From Acanthornis magna (Eukaryota; Chordata; Aves; Passeriformes; Acanthizidae), in contig JAWUZG010000051.1 in NCBI GenBank assembly GCA_036785705.1, forward strand, positions 13,916,501 to 13,980,500: DNA of 64,000 bases. Reading direction: 5' to 3'. How positions within the stretch are numbered: the first letter of the stretch is position 1; each line of letters starts with the position of its first letter. Of the stretch, positions 37,437 to 49,856 are shown in pieces. Below the pieces are notes generated by a model, which was not told the DNA's origin, did not search any database, and worked only from the letters and a program-made list of their open reading frames with translations. A program made the position numbers and the translations under genes.

Positions 37437-40275
37437 CTGTGGAGAGAACAGGATACGTTCTGCTTTGAGAAACCCCAGGATGTGGTGGTCACCCCTTCTA
37501 TGTCTAGACCGACAGAGAGAAGGGAGTTCAAGGAAAAGTGACCTTATGAATTTGGACTAAAACTATTGGCCCCAGGAATTTTAGAAATTCACCCAGACTA
37601 CAGGAATCTACAAACATTTTTCCAGGAGCTGGCTATCTGTTTGAATTTACTCTGTCCCTCTGCTGCAGATGACAAACGGAGCACTCTCTCCCTCTCTCCC
37701 TGCGTGACGGCAGAGCGCCCAATATGAGCCTGGATGGCAGGGATGGGGAGGGTGCCACGGGCAGCAGAGAGGGAGGGATCAGCTGGCGCAGCGGGGAGGT
37801 GCCCCTGGCTCTGGCGTCAAGGACGGGGCACCAGCTCCTGGCATCTCCTGTCCCCTTGCCGGGAGGCGAGGACAGCGCCTGCCAGGCCAGACAGCAAGCG
37901 GCTGCTGTGTCCCTGGGAGCCAGCTGAGCTTGATGGGCAGGGGGGCAGCCAGCCAGTGGGGACACTCAGCCCCTCTCCAGCCCTTGGCAGGGGAGCCATC
38001 CCAGCCTGGCTGACCCAGATCCCAGCCATGTCCCCCCTGCTGAGCACCTGCTCAGCCTCCCTGTGTCCCTTGTGAGCTGCAGGGTCAGGCTGTGCAGAGG
38101 TGGTGGGAGTGTGGAGCCTGGCAGCCCCAGGAGCCATCTTGCTGAAGGCCACGGTGCCTCAGATGTGGGAAAGAGGGCTCTGAAGGGAGGGAGAACCTGG
38201 CCCAGCTGCCAACCCTTTGCTCTGCTCCTGAGACAGGGAAGCAGATGAGACTGGGCTGTATCTGTGTTGGATGAGGAGGATGAAGAAGCCTGGCATTTTG
38301 GGGCACCTGGTTAAACCTGAAGTAGAGAATAGGCTGGTGGGTGATGATGGCTGTTTGAAAGAGCTTCTCTTGCTGCAGTTCACACTCTAGGGGTTCCAAA
38401 TCACCTCATTCCCCCCAAGCCAACTTCTCATTCCCCTGGCTGTGGGGCTGTGCAATGCCAGGGTGCTGCAGTGAGGTGCCCCCATGCTCCCAGCACTGCC
38501 ACGTTTTCCTCCCCTGGCTCCCATAGATTCCCTCAACCCTGAGCAGGGCTGGCAGAGGCTGGGGTAGCCATGGAGCCCCAGCCAGGATCTCCCCACGGTG
38601 TGTGTGAACAGAGGTACATCCAGCACAGGGCCTCGGCATAGGGGGAGGAGGAAATAAGCTTGAACAGCACATCACAGCACTGAGGGGAGCTAGGAAGCAG
38701 GATGGGGGAAGCCGGAGTCAGCGCTCGACCCCACTGCCCCACTGGGAAATCACAGGGGTGTGATGAAATCATGCTGTTGCTCTGAAGTTTCAGCCAGAGC
38801 TTCTCGTGTGGGGAGTTTCAGTCAGCGACTCCAGGGTTCTGTGGAGCCTGCACAGGGCCCTGACCATGTCCATCTGGGCCGGGATCCCCCATCAGCCGCT
38901 TTGGCAGTGCTCCTCGCGCCATCTGGCACACGCCACAGGAACTTCCTCGTGAGCCGTGCCCGCGCAGCCAGCCGCGAGCTTCCTTTGCAGCAGTGTCCTG
39001 GCCGTGCCTCAACAGCCTCCACAGGGTAGTGAGGGACAAGACCCTGCTTAAAGTCATTTCTCACAGCTAACCCGTGCCAGATGCTGTGCCTCTCAGTTTA
39101 TGTGGTCATGCTGCCCCTGGTCACATCCCTGTGGTCACATCCACCTGTCCCTCATGGAGCCGGCTCCGAGGAAGCCAAATTACAAGCCCAAATCCAGCTT
39201 TCCTGCCCCACCCCATCACTTGCATGTCCTCTCCCCTGTAGTCCTTTAAACCCTTTTCTCCACTTGTATTGCTGTCCCACGTCCCCTGCGTTTGCTCTCT
39301 TTTGAACAGAAACACCCTGAAATCCCTGGCATCAGCTGCACTGTCCTGAAAGGAGGTCAGAGGCGGATAAGCTGGGATAAGGGATTGGGATGGAGCCATA
39401 GCTGGGAGGCCAAAGACCACATCCAGGGAGAGAGAGGAGGCTGTGCAACCCCCGTGAACAGGCGCTGGGCAGCGCACGCTGGGAGGCTGGTGCTGCTGCA
39501 GTGCCTTCCTGTGGAGCTGGCGCTGGCAGCAATTCCCTGTCCCCGACAGGCCAGCAGGGTGAAGACCTTTCCCCCAAGGCACTGCCATCAGTCCCATGTG
39601 CTGCTGCGATTCCCCCGGGCTGGGCACTGCTCCCAGGAAGCCCGCACTGCTGCAGTGTCGTGACTGATGCAGCTATTGCTTGCCTGTCACCTCCTCTCCC
39701 TGCTCTCCCCCTCCCCTGTGGTGTGGGGCTGTGCAAATACGAAAACATCCCCTCTCCTCCCTCCCTCTCCCTGAGCGCCCGTGTTTATGTCAACACCTCG
39801 GGAGACTGGGGGGGATGGTCAGCTCTGAGGCTGGATCCTTTCCCCAGTGGTGCCCAGACTGAGCTTTGCCTTCTCCCCACTACCACCCCCTCCCCCAGGG
39901 AAAGCTCCATCCCGCAGCACCTCCCGAGAGTGCCCTTGGGAGCACCACCTGTCCTCGTCGGTTGCCCCCCCTCCTGCAATTCCCTGGGTTCACGTCTGAA
40001 ATGGTGATTGCCGGGAGGGGAAGGGGGGGGGGGGGGCTTGGGAAAGAGGGAGTACCTGAAATTAAAATATGAAAGAAAAGTGAGAAGGATGGGGGTGAGG
40101 AGAGACAGGTGGGAGGAGCAGGGGGAGGAAGTGAGGGGAGTTTAGTTGTTAATGCCGCTCACCGTGGTCCTTCTCCGCAGGGACCCCAAAGTGCGTGTGG
40201 GGTTTGGAGGGCACAAGGTGGGCAGCAGAAACGTGCGTGCGGTGAGGGGGGTGCTGGCCGTGGGGAGACACTTAC
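37437..40275 (-). other. ENO2: ENO2 intron 1
   Basis: The intron lies between the inferred non-coding exon 1 (donor GTAAGTG at 40275) and the first coding exon (acceptor CTCCACAG). It contains a GGACAGCGCC at 37870-37879, identical to the right half of the REST/RE1 element, and a poly-G run at about 40024-40037. No gene is seen inside it. Confidence 0.55.
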
Positions 40276-40445
40276 CTTCCTAGGGCAGGGGTGGACGAGA
40301 ATTGAGAAAGTGCTGGTAGGCAGGAGAGAGGACGAAGCTGAGGAGGGATGCAGGACCTCAAGGGGAGATGATGTGTCCTCTAAGCCAACGGTGGCGGCAG
40401 CAGCAGGATGGAGACGCCCCTGATAGGGCCGGGACAGCAGCATGT
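40276..40445 (-). promoter_or_regulatory. ENO2: Inferred ENO2 non-coding exon 1 and core promoter
   Basis: A strong minus-strand donor (GGAAG, then GTAAGTG) ends the exon at 40276. Upstream is a GC-rich segment with CTGCTGCTGCCGCCACCG. The start site and upper bound are inferred. If right, ENO2 begins only about 150 bp past the LRRC23 poly(A) signal, as in the tightly spaced human locus. Confidence 0.45.
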
Positions 40446-40599
40446 GACCCAGAGCTGCGATGAGTCAGGATTTAGCAAAGCTTTGCAAACAGCACGTAGG
40501 GGATGGAGAGAGAGGCAGGCAGCAAGGGATAGACGTAGACAGATGAGGGTGAGAGAGCCAGGGAATAGGAGTGGGTGTGCAGGATAAACAATCCCAGTC

Positions 40600-40928
40600 A
40601 CTCCAGGCTCATTAATTATTTTTATTCAAATCAGAAAATCTTGCAGGATTTTTGCAAGTCATAAATCAAACCACAGAACTTGTAACTCTCCCCTTTCCCC
40701 TCTCAGGCCTACTGAGAATAGAACACATCAGTGCAGTGACTGCAAAAACACTGCAGTGCCTCAGGGCAGCTTCCAGGACCAGGGTGGGTAGCCCTCCTCT
40801 TTTCTCCAGAGGTAACATGAGGTGAAGCTGGTACCTACAGCTCTCACTTTCCCAGCCTCACATATGGGGGGAGGCATCTCCACATCTTGACAGCCTCTGC
40901 GAACAGGTGTTAAAAACAGGTCACTCAG
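40600..40928 (-). other. LRRC23: LRRC23 3' untranslated region
   Basis: About 320 bases from the TGA stop to just past the AATAAA at 40621-40626. Confidence 0.7.
40621..40626 (-). terminator. LRRC23: LRRC23 poly(A) signal AATAAA
   Basis: Canonical AATAAA on the minus strand (TTTATT on plus), about 305 bases past the stop. Confidence 0.75.
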
Positions 40929-43900
40929 TCACTCAAGAGATTCTTCCATTTCCTGAAGACGGGAAGAGGGAGAAGTTAATGACTCCATGCCAGATGTCTC
41001 TTCCCCTTTTACCACCCTCTTTTGCTAGTGAGGTCAGGAATGGCAGCAGGGTTACATGCTGGCCACCATAACCAGGTTGCAAAGCCTGGCCTCTTCTTCA
41101 GACTCTTGTGCTCTTGAGACTGACATCCTTCACCCTTCTGCTCATATAATATAGAGGAGGAGAAGCTTTATCAGCATGTTTGATCCTTTTTCTTTCTCTT
41201 CACCTCCTTCTCCCCCCACCGTGTTGTTCTCACCTTTTCTTGTACCTTCCTTGTCTGACGGATTTTTGCCGCCTCTTCCCGCTCCTCTTCCACAATCAAT
41301 TCCTTGTCGAGGCGTTGCAGCTGTGGCAGCCGGACCAGGACCTCCATCCGGTAATCGGGTTCTTCAGCGCATGGATTGTCCATCAGCACCAACGCCTGCA
41401 GCATGGGGAGAACCTGCAGTTTTTCCACCTCCTGACTGCTATGGATCCAATTGCCCCTGAAGAAAAGGAAGCACAGAGAGGACGGGAAAGAGACCCATGC
41501 AAATAGTGAAATCCCTTCGGAACAGTAAGTGGGCAAGACAGACAAAGCACAACTTAGCAGCATGAGGGGCCATAGACCTTAGACCACAAATCTGTCATCT
41601 AAGATCCAGATCTGTCTGCAGCTCCCCAGACTGAGGGACAAAAAGAGTATCTCCTCTGGATTCCTCTGTGCTCAGACAGTCCATTGAACAGTGTGACATC
41701 ACCACGGCCCTGCATAGCAAACACTGAGAACTAAACTGCATTTACAGGCAGAACATAGAGAACATGCTTTGAGGGATCCAAGTGAGTTATGGCAAGGAAT
41801 GAAAAGCATGAGGTGGGGTATGAGAGTGACGGAGAAGCAGATATTTTCTGAGAAGCCCTGGAAAGGCCCTGGCTGTTACAATGCCTGGACAGCTGAGTGC
41901 TGAACACCAGCTAAGGACAGAAAATATCAACCCTTCCCTACCAGGTCTTCAACTTCCAAAAAGCCCCCTAGAAAATCCTAAAGATCTAAATGGGAGTACA
42001 GTCTGATGAAGGGATCTCTGGTCCCAACACGGAGCAGGGAGGACCCACCGTAGATTGAGGTACTGCAGGCATGTCATGCTATCAGAGAATCCATCCAGGG
42101 TCTCAAGCTTGTTGTCACGCAGGTGCAGAGTCTCCAGCTGCCCAAACTCCTCGAGGCCTTCAAGGCTTTCAATGGTGTTCTGGGCCTGAGCACCAGGGAG
42201 GCAGGAAGAGAGAAGGGAAAAGGGGACACACAGAAGAGAGAACAGCAGTTATTTCTGGCCTTTAAAGCTCTTTCTACCCTTCAAACTCCCCACCACTCAT
42301 AACACAGCCTTCTCTGAAGACTAGATCAGGTGGTTGAGTCTTGGCCAAGAGGGTTCTAAGGATTCAGATGCAAGGACCAAAATCTTGCTGAAAAAGTGTT
42401 TCCTGGAGCATCACTTGGTGTCTGAGACAAAACCACCCCAGGTGAATACTCCGCTGCCAGCACAGCGCCCCCTTCCATGGCAGTGCCAAATCTGGGCCTC
42501 AGGGAGCAACAGCATGGAGGGAAAAGCACACCTGAACCTAAAACGAGTGTGTTTAAAGGGTGAGTAACCAGCCCCTCTCGGTCACATAGTCCACGAAGTC
42601 CAGGCATCTTCCAGTCAGCTGCTTCTCTTGTGGGGAAAATCTATGACCAAGAAGTCTCTCCTGCTCCTCTGGCCTGTGTCTTCCTTAGGAAGTTTAAAAT
42701 TCACCATCACTGAATTTCATTCATTTCACTGTGATGTGGGTTAACGAAGCAGGGAAATACGAAGCTCTGAATTTCAGGATTAGTTTCACAGCAGGATTTC
42801 GGCTGGAAAAGACCACTAGAGGTCTCCTGCCCAGCACGGGCTCCCTGCAGTGCCAGCACCTACACTCTGTCAGGCTGCTCACCACCTGTGTGGCCAAGTT
42901 TGGAGCATCCCTGGTAATTACCATCTCCCTGCCAGGTTCTCCAGCCTGGAGCTGAGAAGGGCCTTCCTTGGCGATGTGGTTCGGGGCTGCAGTCTCTAAG
43001 GATGCTGAGATCTGAATGAAAAATGGGGTGAGAGGTGCTGTTGTGCTCTCTCTTCCTCATAGGTACCCAAGCAGTGACATGGGCAATACCTGAGACTACA
43101 AAAGGGGCACAGGCTGAACTGGTGGGATAGGAGAACACTTTACAGCTGAGTCACTCAGAAGGACATTTTGTAGAAAAGGAGGATTTTAACAGAAATTGGG
43201 CAAAGGAGAGTCTGGACCAGCTGGGCCAAGTAAAAAGGGTAACACCAGGACAAAAGGAGGAAAGCTGGATATACAGTGAAGGCCACATGAGCAGATTTAA
43301 CAGTCAGGGAGGATTAGGACATTGTACCTCAGAGAAAATCGTGAGCTGGTGTGGGTGGGGAGCTCACTGATCACTGGTTTATAAAAGGAATAGTAACCTC
43401 CCATCACTCTCACTTTCTTCATCAGTGTGAATAGTTTTACCAGCTCTGGCCTTGCAAGCACTAGTAGGACAATGCAGAATAGGTATTTTTCAAACTTGTT
43501 TTATTTTTTTCCCCTAAATCAGGTAACATTCCATCTGACACACCATCACCTTACCTTAGATACCAGTTCTTCACACAGATGTGATGCCACCATTTCTTAT
43601 GGAAAGTTACCATATGTTGCCCATGATTTCCTCTCCCTGCACACTCCTGCACACTTCACCTTCCTCTAGTTAGTCTTTGCCGCTACTGCTGCACCATGAC
43701 CAGGAGCTAGCACGGCCCTACTGTGACCCTCAAACTGATGCAAGTGCCACATGGTACACAGTCAGCTTGTAGCCTTTCTGCTAGTACATACCACTTTCAA
43801 TATACTAAATTTCATCTGCAACTATGTCATACATTAACCAAATGTGGTTCAATTCCTTAAACTGAACCCTTTGTCTTGTCCTTGAGACATCAGCTGCACC

Positions 43901-46515
43901 TTCCCAAGGCTGAAGTAACACCAGAGTCTTTACATAGAAACCAAAGCATTACGGGGAGAGGTCGCCCTGCAAAATGATTTAATGAGCAGGTGGACACAGG
44001 AGACAATTTCAAGCCCCAAAGATTCTTGAGAGTCAGTTGTTCTAGTTTTAATAATCACTCCTTGCAATTTTCCCATTTCACATGGGCAGCTCAGAAACAC
44101 CTCAGTCATGCCGGGAACCCTCCCTCAATAGAGATACTGTGTTTGCTTCCCTCCAATAACTCATGACTGGGTGTGCTTTGAAATGCTGTATTGCATCTAG
44201 TGACTTATCCACTTCATCCATTCTTTGAGCACCTCCAGTCATAAAAACCCAGTTTTCCACCAAAAAATTGCAGGCAATCTCAGCAAGCAATCTCCTCAGT
44301 GTTTTCTGCCAGGGAATCTTGATGAAAAGAAGCCACATAGTTTTTCCATGCTTTTATCATATTTAATTGCTTTTCAAGAGGTAGTGACTCAGGACATCTG
44401 TTTAGTCTTTGCAAGCTGTAGCACAGTGTGATGCATGGGGCTAAGCCATACATACTCTCTTCACTTGCATCTCTAGGAGTAAATGCTTCCTTGAAGCAAT
44501 TGTTTAAGATAGTAAGAAATTGCTTCTCCTATCTTAGTTTCACTGCAATGTTGAATCAATCTCTTTTTTGGCAGCTGGAGCTGTGAATCATATAATTGTG
44601 CTGGATTTAAAGCAGCATTTAATTAGGCCCATCAGAGAGAGAGGAGAAAGAGGCATCACCTCCCCTTGTTGCCCAAAGAGCAAAGCTGATGCTTTGGCCA
44701 GTGACCACGGGTGGTCCCAGGGCACACAGAATACAAGCTTGCCTTACACTGCCTGAAGGGAAAACTGCACTCCTGCAGGAGGCTGTGAGGGAAGAACCCA
44801 ATGTAGTCAACATCGACTTCTCTGTGATTTGTGGTTCATGGCTACTCCCTTTGCGCTATCTGGACTGCCGGTGCTGCGCTCTGCAGCAGCTCTGTCCCAC
44901 TCCCCAGGCTGGCTGATCCCTTACCAGATAGAGCTTCTTGAGCTTGGAAAGACCGAGCCCTGCTGTGGTCTTTAGTTTGTTTCCTCGCAGCTCCAGGACT
45001 TCCAGGCTGAACAATTGATCATGACTGAGGCCCTGCACGGTCTGGATTTTATTTCCTGAGTGCCAGAGGAAGAAGAAACAAGAAAGTTAATCCCACCTTT
45101 CAAAGAAAGTGTCCCCACAAAAATGAAGAGAGGTGGTCTGTATCACCTTTCAGGCTGAGGTTGGCTAGGAGGGGGTGAGTTATGCCCTCCATATCTGTGA
45201 TGCGGTTGCGATCAAAGCTGATGACCTGAAGATAGGGCAGCTTCTGCATACTGGCACTGGTGAGCAGATTCCTATCTACCTTCAGCCAAAGCAGCTGGGT
45301 TAGGCTGCTCAGGGGGGACAAATCTCTCAGCTTGTTCTTTGACAAATCCACATACCGCAGGTGAATGTAGCGTTTGAGGAGACTGATGTCTGTCAGATCC
45401 CTGAGAAAGGGAGAATGTGAAAAAAATACCTCTCGTATTTCTCTGCTACCAGCTTTTGGATTGCTCCTTGCGACTACTGGAGGGAGGGCAACCTTCTCCC
45501 CCACTTCCCTGCTGTCCTAGAAAGCCTTGCTGAGAGAAGGAGGAAAAAGCAGGTGATGGGGACAGGCCAAACAGTCTGTAAACAAGGACGAATGGTAAGA
45601 TTGGACCTGTTTCCCTGGCAGAGGGAGTATTTATTCCCATTGAATTGTATCCATTAGGGCAGGGCACAACCAGAGCAGAGAAGAGCGTAAGTTTTGGGGA
45701 GGGGTCTGTTAGACAGTAGTGTCAACACCAAGGACTGTGTGGAAGGACTTTCCTAGTGGAAAAAAGGGTGGTTGAGATACCCTATGAGGCTGCTGAAAGA
45801 AACAGTCTTACTGGGGCGTTAGTTAGGTGGGTGTGCTGGGGAGGCTGAGGCTCCAAACAGTCCCAAGGCCATTGTGACACTGTACCTACACCTGCCTGCT
45901 TGCCTTAAAGATTAGCTGTTAGCAGGACAGATGTTAATGGATATTTCCCAAAGTGCCTATAGGGAGGTCACTCCATTCTGGTCCCCCTAGTAAAACAGAG
46001 AGCGAGAGGAAGGCTCCCCTCAATCCTGATGGACACTGATGCTCCCAGGGGTGTGTCTGGCTGTGGTGGAGGCAGTGCCCAGCCCAGGGCTGAGAAGGGA
46101 CAGGCTGTGCTGGGACACAGGCTGGAATCCAGGCAACTGGAGAGCAGGCCCTGGATACACTCCTACCCCGCACAGCTGGTCACCAGCTTGTGGCACAGCA
46201 GCTCCATGGCCATGGAGTAAGGGGTTTCTGCCAGGTCAGGCGCCACACACTCACTTTTCTTTGGCTTCAAACTTCACGTAGGCGTGGGCCAGCCCGTTGG
46301 CGGTCTTACTGAGGAGAGAGAGGCCCTCCTTGATGACTTCCTCCGTGAGGGGACAGGGAGCCGGCTCCTGGGAGAGGAGGAGAGAGCACAATGCCAGCCC
46401 AGGCCAAACCACAGCCAGGCGGTGCTGAGGGCTTCCCTCTCACCTTTTCTTCCTTCTCCTCATCCTCCTTATCCTCTTCGTTTTCCTCCTCCCCCTCCAG
46501 CTCCTCGTCCTCCAT
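40929..46515 (-). CDS. LRRC23: Leucine-rich repeat-containing protein 23, complete, 7 coding exons
   Basis: Exons in transcript order: 46444-46515, 46255-46367, 45147-45400, 44925-45055, 42049-42185, 41234-41456, 40929-40952. The phases close to 317 codons plus TGA (human 343). The protein opens with a 24-residue acidic segment (MEDEELEGEEENEE...), then PLTEEVIKEGLSLLSKTANG and AHAYVKFEAKEKDLTDISLL. LRR units follow (YIHLRYVDLSKNKLRDLSPL, LTQLLWLKVDRNLL, LEVLELRGNKL, LETLHLRDNKL, LQYLNLRGN). After them come the LRR cap ALVLMDNPCAEEPDYRMEVL and a charged helix. LRRC23 is a radial-spoke component of motile cilia and sperm flagella. The last exon codes only EMEESLE, so the tail is shorter than in human. 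The 41234 donor (GTGAGA) was preferred to GTACAAG 12 bases upstream; either keeps the frame. Confidence 0.95.
42186..44924 (-). other. LRRC23: LRRC23 intron (about 2.7 kb) with a degraded CR1 piece
   Basis: The intron lies between the 44925-45055 and 42049-42185 exons. Around 42785-42960 the plus strand carries GGCTGGAAAAGACCACTAGA and nearby CTCCAGCCTGGAGC, resembling an antisense CR1 3' end, but similarity is weak. Nothing else was recognised. Confidence 0.6.
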
Positions 46516-46690
46516 CCTGCCGGGGCAGGCCCCGCTCGGCGCTCCCCGCGGCGGCCGCTCGCCGAGGCCCGGCCGCTGCCATGGGAACGGGGGCGGGCCC
46601 GGCTGCCCGCGAGCGGCGCGGAGCCACCGCCGGGGCGGGCCCGCCGCTGTCCGCAGCACCGCGTCCCCGGCGCTCGCAGAGCTCGGAGCG
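46500..46690 (-). promoter_or_regulatory. LRRC23: LRRC23 CpG-rich promoter with X-box-like site
   Basis: A short GC- and CpG-rich patch immediately upstream of the LRRC23 ATG has GC boxes (CCCGCCC) and GTTCCCATGGCAGC at 75-88 bases within the 46561 row (46575-46588), which matches 12 of 14 bases of the RFX X-box palindrome. X-boxes drive ciliary genes, consistent with LRRC23 function. The ATG inside that motif (46583) would open an overlapping out-of-frame uORF if transcripts start above it. Confidence 0.65.
46575..46588 (-). promoter_or_regulatory. LRRC23: X-box-like RFX motif upstream of LRRC23
   Basis: Reads GTTCCCATGGCAGC on the minus strand, against the X-box GTTGCCATGGCAAC (two mismatches). 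It is 60-73 bases upstream of the start codon. Confidence 0.55.
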
Positions 46691-47424
46691 TGTCCCGCCT
46701 TCACCAGAAGCACTTCGTGATCCCACTCCACCTTCCCAGCTGGGTGATATCTGCAATTGTTAGCGTATCCAGAGAAGCGAAGGATTATTTCCGTGGAAGG
46801 GAGCTCTGTGCGCACCCCAGCTCAAAACGGGGCCGGTTCAAAGTCAGGCTGGGCTGCACAGGGTTGTGGGCACTCGGGCGGTGAATGCTTAATCAACCCC
46901 TAATTTACCCTCCGGTAAATGTTTAATTAACGTGTTGAGCAGAATTAGCCTTGGGCTCGGCGCGAAGCTTCCCTGAACATGAGCACCTGGATGCCAGGAA
47001 GGGGTTTTTGGGGTACGCTGCTCCAGCCCTCTCCTCCAGGCTGTGGAGCCGGGAAGGGTTGAGGCTGCCCGTACCCAGCTGATGTCGACAGCACAGTGTG
47101 TTTACCGGTCGGGAACGCTACTCAGAGCTGACGGTCACCAGTGATTTGCAGTTAATACAAAGTCCAAGGCTCTGCTCCCTTTCCGTGTGGTGCACTTTGC
47201 TCCTTTGCAGTGCCTGGGCAACATTAGTGTTAGATAAGCCGGGCCAAGCAGAGCTGGACACACAACCATCAGCCATCACCCCTCCTGCAAACCACCCCTG
47301 TGCTCAGGGCTGCATGGCAAGCTGCTGTCTGTGTCCCCTGCCTTGTCCCACTGGACTCCCCAGTGCCAACCTCTGCTCCTGTGCTACACGTCTGAATTCA
47401 GTCCCTGCTCATTATTGTATGACC

Positions 47425-47480
47425 ACAAAATGGGTTGAATTGGATGGAATCTCAAAGATCATCTCGTTTCAACCCTCTTG
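47425..47480 (-). mobile_element. CR1 3'-end remnant
   Basis: The plus strand reads GGGTTGAATTGGATGGAATC, then TCAAAGATCATCTCGTTTCA and ACCC, the reverse complement of a CR1 terminus. Only the last 50-60 bases remain. Confidence 0.55.
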
Positions 47481-48185
47481 CTAAAAGCCCATTTCGGGGG
47501 ACACAGAGACACAATGGCAGGTGGGAACCCAAATTTAGGACTCAGAGAAAGGGAAACCGTGTCCAGCACCCTCCCAGGGGAGCCTCAGCCCCAGAGCACC
47601 TTTAGGATTGGGGCATCACTGAGTTCAGGGGTCCGGAACACAGGACAGGATGCAGGGGAAGAGCATTTGGGGATTGCATGGGACTCATTAGGGAGTGTTT
47701 AGGGCAGGAACCAAAGGCAGGCAAGGGAGGGATCTAGGTGACACAGAGAAACAAATGTGGGATACAGGAATAAAAAGGGGCAGTCACATGTAAATGGTTT
47801 TTGATGGTTTGGCCATGCCCTGCATCTGATCAGTGCAGGCTGTCCTGTCTTCTCATTAAATTCTTTTTGCACTTCGCCCTGGGTGAGGAACTTGTGGCCA
47901 GAGCACCACAGGGAGTTGGCTGCTGGGAGGCTGGAGGGGTTGGCATTGACGGACAACTACTGGGCAGTGCCTGAGCCCAGCTCCTGGAAGGAGATACACT
48001 GTACAAGTGTGTGAATACTTCTATAAATACACATGTATACACAGATGCTCACTAGTGCACCTCCATCCTGCTCAGCTGGAGCAGGGGCTGGGATGAGGCT
48101 GCCAGTGCTGTGTGGGATGCTCTGTGTGGCTGGATGTGTAATCTGTGTGGCAAGCCATGGTTATATGGTTAAGTGGAATATATTC

Positions 48186-48260
48186 AGACTCTCAGAATAT
48201 TCTGAGTTTAAAGGGACACCCACAAGGATCACTGAGTCCAAGACCTGTGTGCAGTGCCTT
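48186..48260 (-). mobile_element. CR1 3'-end remnant
   Basis: The plus strand has AGAATATTCTGAGTTTAAAG, then GGACACCCACAAGGATCACT and GAGTCCAAG, a familiar avian CR1 end in antisense orientation with a few substitutions. Confidence 0.6.
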
Positions 48261-49856
48261 CTGGGAATACAATCTCAGCCTGGCTATTGTTTGGGGTTGA
48301 GGATGCAGAGCCATCACAGCCTTTCTCAGGCTGTCACATCTGGCACAATGCATTTTTCTCCAACAGCAACCTGTTTAAGATCCAACCACTACAGTTTGCT
48401 GTGAGGATCTGGCAGTATTTCCACTCCACAGAGCTGCAGTCCTGCCAGAAAGCAGACAAAAAGAAGAGAAACAAGATCTGGCACTCCTGCTGATACAGAA
48501 ATGATTTTCCATGAGTTTATTCCTCATTAAATTAATGCTTTCATGCCTCTGTATTCTCCTCAAAGCAGCAAGATCAATGCTCAGCTCCCATCTGTTTTTT
48601 TCTATGTAGGTCACTCTTCTGGGCTCTTGTGCTGTGGGCAGGGCTGGGCAGGAGCCGATAGCAGTGCTGCAGCTGGTGACCCATCCATGAGTGATTCTAC
48701 CCACTCTGTGTAGCCTTAGGACCCCTGTGTGACCCTGCTGCATCACTGCTGATCTGGTAATTTTGACCCGATGGCCCCAAACTACAGCCATGGCCCAGCA
48801 GCCTCTCAGAAACACATACTCTGGTTGCAGAAAACAGTTTTCAGAATTTATTTATTTGCCTTTGAATTATGCTCCTCCTTTCTACATCACACACAGAGCT
48901 GGGAGCTGCCATCTCCTTGCTGCTGTCAGGCTCTTCCTTCTCAGACCACCTGATACCCTTCCATGTTGGATGGCCTTGCTCCTGCCACTCAGAACTTCCC
49001 GAGAGTGCTTATCCCACCAGCTTCAGCACCATTTTAGCCTGCCCCGCCTCCCACCAGAGGCTGTGGCAGCAGAGGGTTCCATTCTGCTTCCAGCTGGGAA
49101 GGAGATGCCTCTGATGGGTTCTTCCCTCCCCATTCCATTGAGCTGGGCAGCAGGATGCTCCCCCAGCAATAGTAGAGCAGGAGTCCCCACAGCATCAGGC
49201 TTTTTTCCTCCTTGGTCCTCAGCTCCTGCCCCTCATCACTCAGGTGATGCTGGCACTACCAGCTGGAATACTTCCTATAAGCTCCCAAGGATGTACTGCC
49301 TCACAGCTAAGCTCCTCCTTGTAAGGCACTTCCTTTTTCATCATCCTCAGCACTACCAAAAAAAATCAGCAGCTGGGAAGTAACATCAAGTCTTGCTTTC
49401 TCACCCACCAGCACATGGCTGAAAGCAGGCAAAACTGCCCCAACATACAGCCTGAACAAAATCCTTCCCTGCACAGAGATGGAGCTGCTCAGTTCCACAT
49501 TTAATGAGCAAAGTCAATTACCAGTCCTTACAGGCAAAGAGCAGGGATGAGCACATTACTGAGCCTGCCAGGAAAGACTGGTTCATTGGTGGAACAGCCA
49601 GGTGCTCCAGCAACTACTGGAATAGATACACAAACGAAACAAATACAATCAAATCACCACAGGCCCAAAGAAGAGCTCTTAACCGCAAAAGCAAGATGCA
49701 GGTTAAACCTGTGCAGTGCCTACTGGGGTAATGGGCTCTCAAGGAAAAGCCCACAAAACCCACAACACCCTCTCTGCAACCAGCCACCTCCAAAAGTAGT
49801 AAGTTCTCTACACTGCTTGTCCCCAAGATGCTTCCAAATAAGATCCAGGACACGCC

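Larger units (their letters stand above)
46700..49850. other. Intergenic region between TPI1 and LRRC23
   Basis: No coding exon was recognised on either strand. In human this interval holds SPSB2 on the opposite strand; no SPRY-domain or SOCS-box segment is visible here. Two short CR1 3'-end remnants (47425-47480 and 48186-48260) are listed separately. The longest open frame (48763-49383, plus, 206 codons) has no recognisable similarity. Confidence 0.65.

Noticed and set aside
41234..41249. Alternative LRRC23 donor GTACAAG upstream of the chosen GTGAGA
   Set aside because: Both keep the frame, but GTGAGA is the better donor and extends the charged helix.
48763..49383. 206-codon plus-strand ORF, considered as a possible SPSB2 remnant
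   Set aside because: The peptide shows neither SPRY-domain nor SOCS-box sequence; it appears to be chance.
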